64,000 bases of DNA, from positions 6,574,014 through 6,638,013 of the forward strand of contig NC_085088.1 of assembly GCF_963422355.1 (NCBI RefSeq). The letters run 5' to 3'. Below are positions 55,209 to 64,000 of this stretch, piece after piece (positions within the stretch are counted from its first letter, which is position 1; each line of letters opens with the position of its first letter). The notes beneath the pieces are model-generated. The model had not been told where the DNA came from. It worked only from the letters and a program-made list of their open reading frames with translations, and did not search any database. The DNA comes from Corticium candelabrum (Eukaryota > Porifera > Homoscleromorpha > Homosclerophorida > Plakinidae). Position numbers and translations under genes: made by a program.

Positions 55209-56079
55209 CAGTGGCGTAGTTATGTGGGGGCTGCTGGGGCACGTACTCTCCAAAATTTGGCTAATTTATAAATTTTGATCCAATAGTTTGCAAATTGCAA
55301 CCAATGGTTTCAAATTTTGAAATTGAAATTGCAATTCAATAGACCACATCGCAGATTGCAACAACCTACTCATATGGATGAGTTTGTTGTAATGGAAACA
55401 ACAGGAGCACGAAGAAATGAAGAAGATTCTAGAGACATCGATAACTATTATCGCATTTCGATTTACAACACAACACTGGGTCAGATAATTATTGAATTCA
55501 AGCGACGTTTTTCGGTCAAAAGTCGGTCTTTGACGGCAGCTAGTGCGCATAGCAAAAGATAATCTTCTTTTCTTAACGTCAAAGTTGGAACCCTTGGCTA
55601 AGCATTATGGTCCTAATCATGAAATGGTGTCATTTCAGGCGGAGTCTGCAGCACATTATCTATAAAGCAAACAGGAAGTAAAATCTCTCACTGACGTGAT
55701 ATATCATCTCTTGCCAGTGAAGAAGGCTTTCATAGACCTGCTCAAATTCTTACAAATTGTGTTGACATTTCATGTCTCTACCTCGTCATGTGAACATTTG
55801 TTTTCATGTTTGAAAAGACTGAACACCTACCCTAGGCTAAGTTAGGGCTGGCATGGGACAAGATAGATTAAATAGCCTAGCATTTCTGGCTATAGAAAGG
55901 GAAATGTCTAGTAAGATAGACTTGGAGACACTCATACAGGTTTGCCGCAGTAGACAAAAACAGAAGAATCAAGCTTAAAAACTGAAAAGGTAAACGGTTA
56001 AATTAATTAAGAGTAGCAATACAGATTTGAGAAAATGTTTAGTGTGCCCACCAAATCTTGGACTCTGGCTATGCCGCTG
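55209..56079 (+). mobile_element. hAT transposon remnant with transposase C-terminal fragment
   Basis: Begins CAGTGGCGTAGTTATG and ends ...GGCTATGCCGCTG, which are inverted hAT-type termini (CAGTGGCGTAG against CAGCGGCATAG). Inside, 55317-55562 encodes NYYRISIYNTTLGQIIIEF, a typical mid-transposase segment. About 55765-55975 carries the dimerisation block (HVSTSSCEHLFSCLKRL, then LNSLAFLAIEREMSSKIDLE) in shifted frames. The 5' half of the transposase is gone. It is a different lineage from the 18-20 kb copy. The flanking 8 bp match only imperfectly. Confidence 0.8.
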
Positions 56080-57329
56080 ATTATCATAGAGACACAGCTA
56101 GCTATATATGACATAGAAAGCAAGGCCAACTGGTGGTGTGCGCATGGACCATTTGTTACTAGGTGTAACGTATGAGTGGCGTTTCCTTAGAAGAGGAGCT
56201 GTTTCAAACAGATCAACTAGTTTGTTTTGTTTGTCAGTTTGTTTGAATGCATGTTTGTATGTAATTATTTTTCTAAGTAATGACAGCACAACTTGAATTG
56301 GGAATCAACAATTGTTATGTGTCATTACAACTAAAATGCTCAGGTAGGCAGAGTCAAGTTGTACACATTTAATACTTTGTGTTTATCAAGAGATAGTTTA
56401 CTATGAGCATCTACAGTGAAATGCTTGTGGGTGACTAACTGGATCTATCAGTCTTCTTTAGACCATCGAAGGTTGCATCTTTAAAGCTCTGGATGTGCCT
56501 GATTGGTTATGCTGTTAGAAACAAACACTGTCTTTACTGTAAATCAATAAATGTTTGTAACTACAAATGTTCATAAACTTCTGCAAACTCTGTTTTGTAT
56601 GAAATTAATGTTCGTAAACTTTCCTCGTGCATTTTGAACACATGGGTGGAAGTGACAACGAGGCTCAATCAACATCTAGGTAAATGCCTGCCGATGTACA
56701 CCTACTACAGTCATGCTCGTCATTACATTTCCAAACTCGAATGTCTTGGTGGACTAATTTTGATCCCAAGCAGTGCTGTTAGTTCTGCTTTTGCTGCTTG
56801 TCACATTAGTGAGATTTTTGGGCATCGTTTACGTAGTCTGATGAGTCAAGCGGCCATTACTCAGTCTCTTGTGCGCTTGATAGAATGACTATAAAATCAA
56901 TAAGAATGAAGTATTGATGGATATTTGAACTATAAAAGTTAATAAGCAATTGAAGTAAATTCTTTGCAATTTATGATATTCACAAAATTAGATAGCTTAT
57001 GAACATTTACTGACAGTATTTTCCATACTGTCTGGAGATTGTCTTTGGGTGATATCTTTGATAGCCATGGATATTAGTTTTCATGCCTCCTTTTTTGCTA
57101 CTAGTGCTTTGATATCTACAAAGAGGCTTGTTATTGTTTAACAGTCCTCTTTTGTTAAGATTTGTGTTGATTGTTTTACAGGTTCTGCTGAGCTCATACA
57201 GATCACACTCTGTAGAATGTGAGACTTTTCATCCTATCAGGCCTGTGGTTACATGTCATTCTGAAATGACAACAGAGTAAGAATAAATTGTTAATTAATT
57301 AATTTAATTAGATAATAATGGCAGTCCAA
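56080..57329. other. Intergenic, one unidentified ORF
   Basis: The ORF at 56595-56888 (97 codons, plus; contains YYSHARHYISKLECLGG) has no domain I recognise and no splice context. I would not call it a gene. The rest is AT-rich. Confidence 0.35.
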
Positions 57330-60000
57330 GGTCGGGTGGGCTAGGAGGCTGGAGAAAAATCATAAGAGACTTTGCCAGAATGGTTTGTTTCAATGGAATG
57401 CTGGGCGGTTTTACAGGGAATTGGGTAAGCAGACTATACAGATCACTTCCCCAACATCCGAGTCTGAGATTGAGCAGTGTTGGGGTGATATCCTAGAAAC
57501 TGAGATGTGTCATGATGAGCCTGTCTTCTGGCTGAGGCATCAAATCAATTGGACAGCTGAGCAGCAGTGGCCACTTATTTCAGGCAATGAGGCCACATCG
57601 TGTCGTAAGAGGATAGGGAACTGGACCAGATCAGGTTTACGGTTTTGGGGTCAAGCACATCACGTGCCTTCATAGTAACTTGACTCATAACTACAACCTC
57701 CTGTTTCAGGACCCGGACTCTATTCCCGACTGCTTATCTCAGGGAACAATTACCCTGATGCATAAGAATGACAAGGCTGACCAGGTCAAAAATTACTGGC
57801 CTATCATGTCTATCACAAGACTCTCACCTCAGTTGTCAGACAGAGGATTGCAAGGCATTTGGTTTAGGGAAACATCATGGCAACGGAGCAGAAGGGTTGT
57901 CAGCAGGGTTTCTTTCATGCAAAGGATTAGCTGTTGATTAACAAACTGCTTACTGAGGACTGTAAGACCAGGCACAGAGGCTTGAGCATGGCTTGGGTGG
58001 ACTACCAGAAAGCCTATGACAGCATGCCACACAGCTGGTTACTCCGATGCCTTCAGCTGCATGAGATTAGTCCAGTCTTGTGCAGGTTCCTGTCATGTGT
58101 GATGAAGAGTCAGAAGACATTGATGGTAACGGGAACCGTACCATCAAGACGAGGCTCATGTGGGAGGTATTTTCCAAGGCGATTCACTATCTCCTCTTTT
58201 CTTCTGTATGGTTCTTAATCCTCTCAGCGTGGAGTTACCCAGAACTGATTTCGGCTATTGGATGAGCACTGCGCATGGTGAGACTGCCAAACGTCAGCTT
58301 GTCAGTCGTCTACTTTACATGGATGATCTGAAGCTGTATGGCAGAAATCCTGATCAGCTGAAAGGGTTGCTGCACATGGTTCGAACCTTCTCTGATGACA
58401 TTCAGATGAAGTTTGGTGTGGACAAGTGTGCTGTTGCACGCTTTGTCAACAGCAAGCTTTCTGGACACAACTCTGCGATGACAGTAGGAAACACAGACAC
58501 CATCAACTGTCTACAACTGGGTCAAGCTAGTACAAGTATTTGGGTGTGGACGAGCGTAACGGTCTCCAGCACGGCATAATGCGGGAGACGCTCCATTGTG
58601 AGTACTTTCGTAGAGTGAAGATGGTTCTCTGGACCTTGCTGTACTGTCGGCACAAGATTCTGGCCATCAACGGGTTTGCACTGGCTGTTCTCACTTACAG
58701 TTTTTGATGCCATTCATTGGAGGACCATGGACCTGCAGCAGCTTGATCGATGGACCAGAAAAAATCTCTCAATGCACGGTGTCCACCATCCTGCGACAGA
58801 TGTTGACCGGCTGTAAGCTCTGTGCACCGAGGGTGGTCAACTGTTACAACGAATCGAGTCAACATACCAGTCTTGTATTGTGGGGATGGTCTGTTATCTT
58901 CGTAGCAGCTCTGATCTCTTTATGCAAATGATACAGGAATGTGATGGTAGGAGGTTCTCTCATTTGATCCGACACATGGCTCGTCAGTTTACTACACAGC
59001 TGCAGGGAAGTCTCTCGAAGGACAACAAGTTACAGAACATGCATGGAAGTGGGACCATCCTGTGTGATGGTGTCTTTGAGCAGCACCTCAGACTGATGCA
59101 AGACATATGCAGCAGTTCTCTTTGTGTACAGTCCTGAGGCGTAAAACCTATGCATGGTCAGTATTGCCGTCTTACTGAGAAACCACCTGTGGACATAAAA
59201 GAGACCTACGGATGGCTGAAGTCATCGAACCTTCCTGCTGCAACCGAGGGACTGGTAGTTGCTGCTCAGGACCAAGCTCTTTGGACTCGGTATTATGAGC
59301 ACAACATTCTGCATCAAGATGTCAGTTTCACTTGTCCCTTGTGCAGTGCAGGCCTGGAGACAGTCAGTTGACTACATTGTGGCAGACTGTAGTGCTTTGT
59401 CACTGATGGACTACACTGATCAACAAAATCAGGTGGCCTCCATTATCTACTGGGACTTGTCGTCATTTTGGGGTTTCAGTGGAGAGTAGATGGTACCGGC
59501 ATCATCCTGATAGGCTTGTGGAGACGAACGGCATCATTATGATGTTGGATACAGCCATCCCTACTGATAGATAGGTGCCAATCATCCTGACATCTGTTTC
59601 AGAAATAAGAAGACAAGCATTTGTCTTCTTATTAATATTAGCTGTCTTGCTTATGGCTACATCGCTAGGAGACAGTCTGAGAAGTTGACGAAGTACAGTG
59701 ACTTGCAGGTGGAGGTAAGCCGCATCTGGCAGTGTTGGACACTTGCTGTTCTAGTGGTGTTGAGAACGGTGGGCACAGTGCACACAGCTATTTCACGGTA
59801 GCTGGACATTATTCCAGGTTATCACAACCTGCAGCACTTACAGAAAACAGTGCTTCTTGGATCCAGTCGGATCCTACACAAAGTCATGTCTTTTGTCTAG
59901 ACAGCCATGATGGTCTAAGCACCTCTGAGGCAGTATTTGCTTCCAGTTCTTACAAGAGACTTTACGAACCAGACTTATCTGGTCTCGAGCACACATGGCA
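57330..60000 (+). pseudogene. LINE (non-LTR retrotransposon) with RT and restriction-like endonuclease, decayed
   Basis: In order, across shifting frames: an N-terminal RT segment (HKRLCQNGLFQWNAGRFYREL, 57360-57420); RT fingers and palm (SMAWVDYQKAYDSMPHSWLL at 57990; GIFQGDSLSPLFF at 58165; LLYMDDLKLYG at about 58310-58340); a thumb and linker (LDRWTRKNLSMHGVHHP near 58745); a Cys-rich segment (FTCPLCSAGLETV); then about 59575-59735 a PD-(D/E)XK-like block, NHPDICFRNKK followed by LINIS. The last is where restriction-like endonuclease LINEs (R2/R4/NeSL group) have RPD...D. The expected Asp is Asn here, and Arg before PD is His. Frameshifts near 57640, 57950, 58160, 58520, 58800 and 59370, plus stops, inactivate it. 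The 7205-8080 fragment is the same family. Confidence 0.82.
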
Positions 60001-61138
60001 TGAATTGTACGTGTAAATGTATCTAGACACACAGTAAGAAGGCCAAAGCAAGTGGGCTACCACAACCCATGTCAGAATAACCTTTAACTTCTAAGTCAAC
60101 ATGTGGTGCAGTTGGTCTTCACTATGCACCGCTGGTGATTCCAATGGGGCAATGGTGGAAGCGACATGCTAGCATCCGTTACTTCTGCAATATTTAGAGC
60201 CGAAATAGGGGGGTTGAGATGGATGCTGAGGGTAAGAGAAGGATAGAAGACGAGAGAGAGGGAAAAAAGGAAAAGGGAAAGATGAAGGAAGAGGGAAGAA
60301 TGTGGAAGAGGGGGAAAGGCGGTGGAAGAAGGGAGTTGGGCAGTGGAATAGGGGATGATGGCTATTTAGCTATAGAGTTTGTTCAACATGATAAACATTG
60401 TCTATTTTAATTAATTTACGTTAACCATAAGCAACAAATTTTTCTCAAACATCCAGTGTGCTATAGATGAGCCAGTGTACAACCATATTTATATTCGGGT
60501 TTATGTCCATTGTTTTATAATTTCCATTGTGGTATAATGTACAACCTAACATAGTATTAGAGAGTTTATGATGCAAAAATCAGTGCAGTTTATTGTAATT
60601 GTATTTTCACATATTTCTGCATTTATTGTGCATAAATCAACTTTACTCACACCACTTGATACTGATCTACACGCACTTGCTATATGCGGGTCAGTGCAGT
60701 ATATATAGGCCAATGTGCAACCCATATATCCAGGTTCGTTTTCATTGCAACGTTACGTTACATCCCCATTAGCAAAATGGAAGTAAGAAGAAAACCTCTA
60801 CAGTCGCTTCAACAACATTGGAGTGTGGGCGCAGACCTTTCTTATCACATAATGTACAAAACAGTGTCTTTGCCTGTCTGCTTCACTGTCTGTCTGTCTG
60901 TCTGTCTGTCTGTGTCTGTCTGTCTGTCTGTCAATACATGTATTTTTCATATTTGAATTAGGATGCAATAGCAAATGGCTAACTACGTTTGTCCTATGAC
61001 AATAAAAGCAAGAGAAAACAACTAACAACTAAATACAATATATGTTTAACTACTAATTGGTTAAAGGGATCACTTTTGTATAGAACATCTACGAGTCTGG
61101 GCACTTGGCCTGTCCTGACAAGGCATTACTGATTTTCT
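60001..61138. other. LINE 3' flank and intergenic, no gene seen
   Basis: Holds a purine-rich (A/G) stretch at about 60215-60355, whose 63-codon Lys/Glu/Gly-rich ORF is compositional. A CTGT tract follows. No exon is supported. Confidence 0.5.
60886..60932. repeat. (CTGT)n microsatellite
   Basis: About eleven CTGT units with one GTCTGTG break. Confidence 0.9.
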
Positions 61139-62110
61139 TCAGAAGTACATTGGCATTGCAACGTTGCAATTGAATGGCAATTCTTTGACGTTAATAGTCT
61201 TTAAACTCTGCCTTGTTTGATTTCCAAAGTCATCTTTTGATCGTTTTGACAAGTCATGTAAATAGGTCTCTGCCTTCTTGCCCCATCTTCCAAAATGTTC
61301 CAAGACTAGTGGAACCACTCTCACAGACAACTCACCAGGATGTTTTTCTTTCTCATAGTGAGCCAACTTCTTGTCTTCTCTTCTAGCAGTGGCTGCTCCC
61401 TGGCTGACGTTGGAAATATGTCCGAACTCCACGGATGAGCAAGTGCTATATCTAACTCTACGTTGGAACCAATACCAGTATCAAAAACAACAATGTCTGG
61501 GCGGCTGTTAGATGTAGCATATCTATCTTTTGGGACTATTGTGTGTTGAATTTTGAGATCGTTTAGACACTCTGACCACACAGACATGATTGAGTCATGT
61601 GACTACACAGGACCACCCTCTGTTTTGCGTGTAATCTGATGATGTCCGCTTGAGTCACCAGTTGCTCATCCACAGTCACACGTCTGAATATTATCACAGA
61701 AAGGCAAGGGAAGTCCAAATCTCAGGTAAGCCGCCAACCAAACTTTGGAGGGTTTAAGTGTGAGCTTCCCTGAAGTTGGAATAGCAGACAACCAAGAGCC
61801 TGCACCTTTGCATTGCAGAGAGCGAAGTCTAGCACCATCTCGAAGTGAAGTTGCATTCTCAATTAAGCAAGTAGCTTCCATTTTAACATTTTCTTTTGAG
61901 ATCTTGTGTTGAAGCCTCTTTGACTCAGACAACATCTCCAGTAAGGACTGGGATGGTGGTACAATTGAATTTAGTGTCTGACCTAGACAGCTAAAAGAGG
62001 GTGTTGACATGACAACTTTGTCTATTTCAGGTTTTATATCTGGAAAACAAATGGGCAATTCATTCAAGAATGAGCCCACAAAGCCAGGAAGGCTGATGAA
62101 GCAACTGATT
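61139..62110 (-). pseudogene. Retroelement-associated RPD nuclease-like protein, decayed
   Basis: The minus strand reads ARLRSLQCKGAGSWLSAIPT, LAAYLRFGLPLPF and TCDCG (61666-61850). It then runs through an in-frame TGA and TAG (about 61665-61600) to SRPDIVVFDTGIG and VELDIALAHPW (61440-61530). After a frameshift near 61430 come RREDKKLAHYEKE and VVPLVLEHFGRWGKKA. The RPD-x-V...E-x-D-x-A-x-x-H-P-W arrangement fits a PD-(D/E)XK-type nuclease core preceded by a Cys/His region, a protein type I associate with invertebrate retroelements. The exact family is uncertain. It is head-to-head with the LINE fragment at 62250, separated by a tetranucleotide tract. Confidence 0.7.
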
Positions 62111-62164
62111 GAACCAATGACATACCAAAACCACCATACTTGATTGGTTGGGTTGCTTGGTGCC

Positions 62165-62230
62165 ATGTCTGTCTGTCTGTCTGTCTGTCTGTATGTATGT
62201 ATGTATGTATGTATGTATGTATATATGTAC
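62165..62230. repeat. (CTGT)n(ATGT)n compound microsatellite
   Basis: Seven CTGT-type units run directly into about ten ATGT units, at the junction between the RPD pseudogene (minus) and the LINE fragment (plus). Confidence 0.93.
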
Positions 62231-62249
62231 CACTTGATACATAGTTTAG

Positions 62250-63337
62250 ATTTAGTCCAGTTTAGATCGAGTGGTGGTATTTTCAATCTTCGACGACTGA
62301 AAGCCAAAACAATGGTTTCTGACGTGATAGTTCGGGACCTATTGTTTGCCGATGACTGTGCAGTCTGTGCTCATACGTTTGATGACATCCAATGTATCAT
62401 GAAGTGCTTCAATAGATCTGCAGAGCGTTTTGGTCTTTCAATCAGTTTGAAAAAGACCCATGCGCTTTTCCAACCTAAGCCTGGAGGCAGTCCAGTTCCT
62501 CCACCAATCATGGTGGGTGATCACCCCCTTACGTATGTCCAAAATTTCATCTATCTCGGTAGCTCTTTGTCAGTTGACACCACACTTGCCACGGAAGTGT
62601 CCTGCAGAATTTCAAAAGCTAGCTCAGCTTTTGGCAAGCTTTCCAGGAAGCTGTGGAATAGACATGATATTAAGCTGACGACCAAAATATCTGTATACAA
62701 AGCAGCCATCTTACCAACTTTATTATATGGCTGTGAATCATGGACACTGCTCCGTCGAAATTTTGCTGTGCTTAGCAGCTTTCACATGAGATGTCTTCGT
62801 CGGATCTGCGGTATTAAGTGGGAGGATATGGTTCCAGACACAGAGGTACTTTCTGTAAGCAATATGTGTGGTCTGGAGTACTACCTCCTTAAATGTCAAT
62901 TTCGTTGGGCTGGTCACGTTGTCCGAATGTCCGATACAAGAACTCCCAAACAACTTTTTTATGGGCAATTGGGAGAAGGGGCGCGACACCAGGGAGGTCC
63001 AAAGCTGAGATTTAAAGACTCTCTAAAGGCTAACTTGAAGAAATGCTCCATCAACCCTTCCAGTTTTGAGACCCTTGCAAAAGATAGGGCACTGTGGAGG
63101 AACCGTTGTCATAAATGCATTCAAAGTTTTGAGGAAAGTCGTCTGAAAGCTGCTAGAGCTAAGAGACAGTGTCGCAAAGACCAGCAGCGACTCCACCTTC
63201 AACAAGTTCAACAGCAACAACATCTGCAACAACTACAATCATCACATGTCAGTCCTTCTTTTCGTTGTCTGACATGTGACTTAGTGTGTCGCTCAAAAGC
63301 AGGACTCATGTCTCACATGCGACACAAGAAACATTAA
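62250..63337 (+). pseudogene. 5'-truncated LINE 3' end, open frame with C-terminal zinc finger (copy 1)
   Basis: The open frame starts mid-RT (FNLRRLKAKT, then VRDLLFADDCAV with the FADD palm motif at about 62340). It runs through LFQPKPGGSPVPPPIMVGDH, YLGSSLS, LLYGCESWTLLRR, LRRICGIKWED and RWAGHVVRM. It ends in a C-x2-C...H type finger (FRCLTCDLVC...SHMRHKKH) before TAA at 63335-63337. No internal stop occurs, so this copy decayed little after insertion. It lacks the endonuclease and RT fingers. A glutamine-rich linker (QQVQQQQHLQQLQ) precedes the finger. Confidence 0.85.
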
Positions 63338-63370
63338 AGAGTCATCACTGAAATCAGTGGACATACCATC

Positions 63371-63397
63371 ATGTATATATGTATGTATGTATGTATG
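63371..63397. repeat. (ATGT)n tract between the two LINE copies
   Basis: About six ATGT/TATG units, the same motif as the tract before copy 1. Confidence 0.9.
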
Positions 63398-64000
63398 CAA
63401 CTGTTTAGACAGATCAACTAAACGTTTTGGCTTGAGTATCAGCTTGAAAAAGACAGAAGTGCTTTTTCAACCACGTCCAGGCTCAAACTATAACCCTCCT
63501 CCAGTTATGATTGGTGATCACCCATTGTCTTATGTCAGCAATTTCAAGTATTTGGGTAGTTTCCTTTTGAATAATGCAACTGTTGATGCAGATGTCTCTC
63601 ATAGGATATCAAAGGCCAGTGCTGCTTTTGGTAAATTGTACAACAGACTCTGGCAAAGGCATGAAATCAAACTGACCATGAAAGTTGCAGTTTGCAAAGT
63701 AGTAGTCTTATCAGTTCTATTGTATGGATGCGAGTCATGGACCCTTCTTCGTTGTAACCTCAAAAGTTTGGAGAGTTTTCATCTGTGATGTCTTCGCCGC
63801 ATATGTGGAATCCAGTGGACTGACTATATACCCAACACAGAAGTGTTATCTTGTTGTAACATCAGTGGCATTGAGTCTTTTGTTATGAAATGCTAATTTC
63901 GCTGGGCTGGTCACATGTCTCGAATGCCTAATGATAGAATTCCCAAACAACTCCTTTTTGGTCAACTGGAACAGGGCCATCGTCATCAAGGTGGTCCTAA
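63398..64000 (+). pseudogene. Second LINE fragment of the same family (copy 2), runs off the window
   Basis: Starts slightly further downstream in RT than copy 1 (LDRSTKRFGLSISLKKTEVLFQ). It then parallels it: GDHPLSYVSNFKYLGSF, LLYGCESWTLLR, CLRRICGIQWTD, RWAGHMSRM. In-frame TGA at 63786-63788 and TAA near 63893 disrupt it. It is clearly diverged from copy 1, so this is not a recent tandem duplication. Confidence 0.85.

Noticed and set aside
56595..56888. 97-aa plus-strand ORF
   Set aside because: Reads protein-like but matches no family I know and has no context; kept only as a note.
60219..60410. 63-aa Lys/Glu/Gly-rich ORF
   Set aside because: Compositional product of a purine-rich stretch.

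Overview
The window is animal nuclear DNA. Its genes are split into many short exons with GT-AG introns, it is AT-rich with long (TG)n tracts, and it is full of decayed transposons. The gene set (a VARP/ANKRD27 orthologue, a K-Cl cotransporter, a secreted lectin-sushi protein) is metazoan. The repeat types fit a marine invertebrate, and I lean towards a sponge or another early-branching animal, but nothing here fixes the species.

Three host genes can be rebuilt by joining exons by hand and checking reading phase at every junction. (1) Minus strand, 3583 down to at least 983: a secreted protein with a signal peptide, two fucolectin/discoidin-like exons and three sushi (CCP) exons, each domain on its own phase-1 exon; the 3' end was not found. 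(2) Plus strand, 20786-36635: a complete 33-exon orthologue of ANKRD27 (VARP), 1079 codons, with a VPS9-type Rab-GEF region, two ankyrin blocks and both CHPLCxCxxC zinc motifs. (3) Minus strand, 54517-37448: a complete 27-exon K-Cl cotransporter (SLC12A4-7 group), 1057 codons. Genes 2 and 3 are convergent, with about 0.8 kb between their stop codons. A decayed Kunitz exon (14955-15120, minus) hints at a fourth, broken gene.

The rest is mobile DNA and simple repeats. There is a Ty3/gypsy element with 129-bp LTRs and a CACCC target duplication (10165-14529), a hAT transposase pseudogene (18016-20436) and a hAT remnant (55209-56079). Two copies of one LINE family with YxDD reverse transcriptase motifs lie at 7205-8080 and 57330-60000. 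Two tandem 3' fragments of another LINE lie at 62250-64000. Two copies of an RPD-motif, nuclease-like retroelement protein lie at 5573-5979 and 61139-62110. Several non-autonomous DNA elements have visible inverted termini and target duplications: a 9-bp-duplication foldback family in two copies, a 549-bp element with AGTA duplications, pogo-like TA elements and a Harbinger-like TAA element. Long (TG)n tracts sit at 6029-6579, 21281-21728, 39547-39662 and 46466-46637.

No rRNA, tRNA, CRISPR array or bacterial-type operon was seen. Exon edges were set by splice motifs, phase and family resemblance, not by transcript data.
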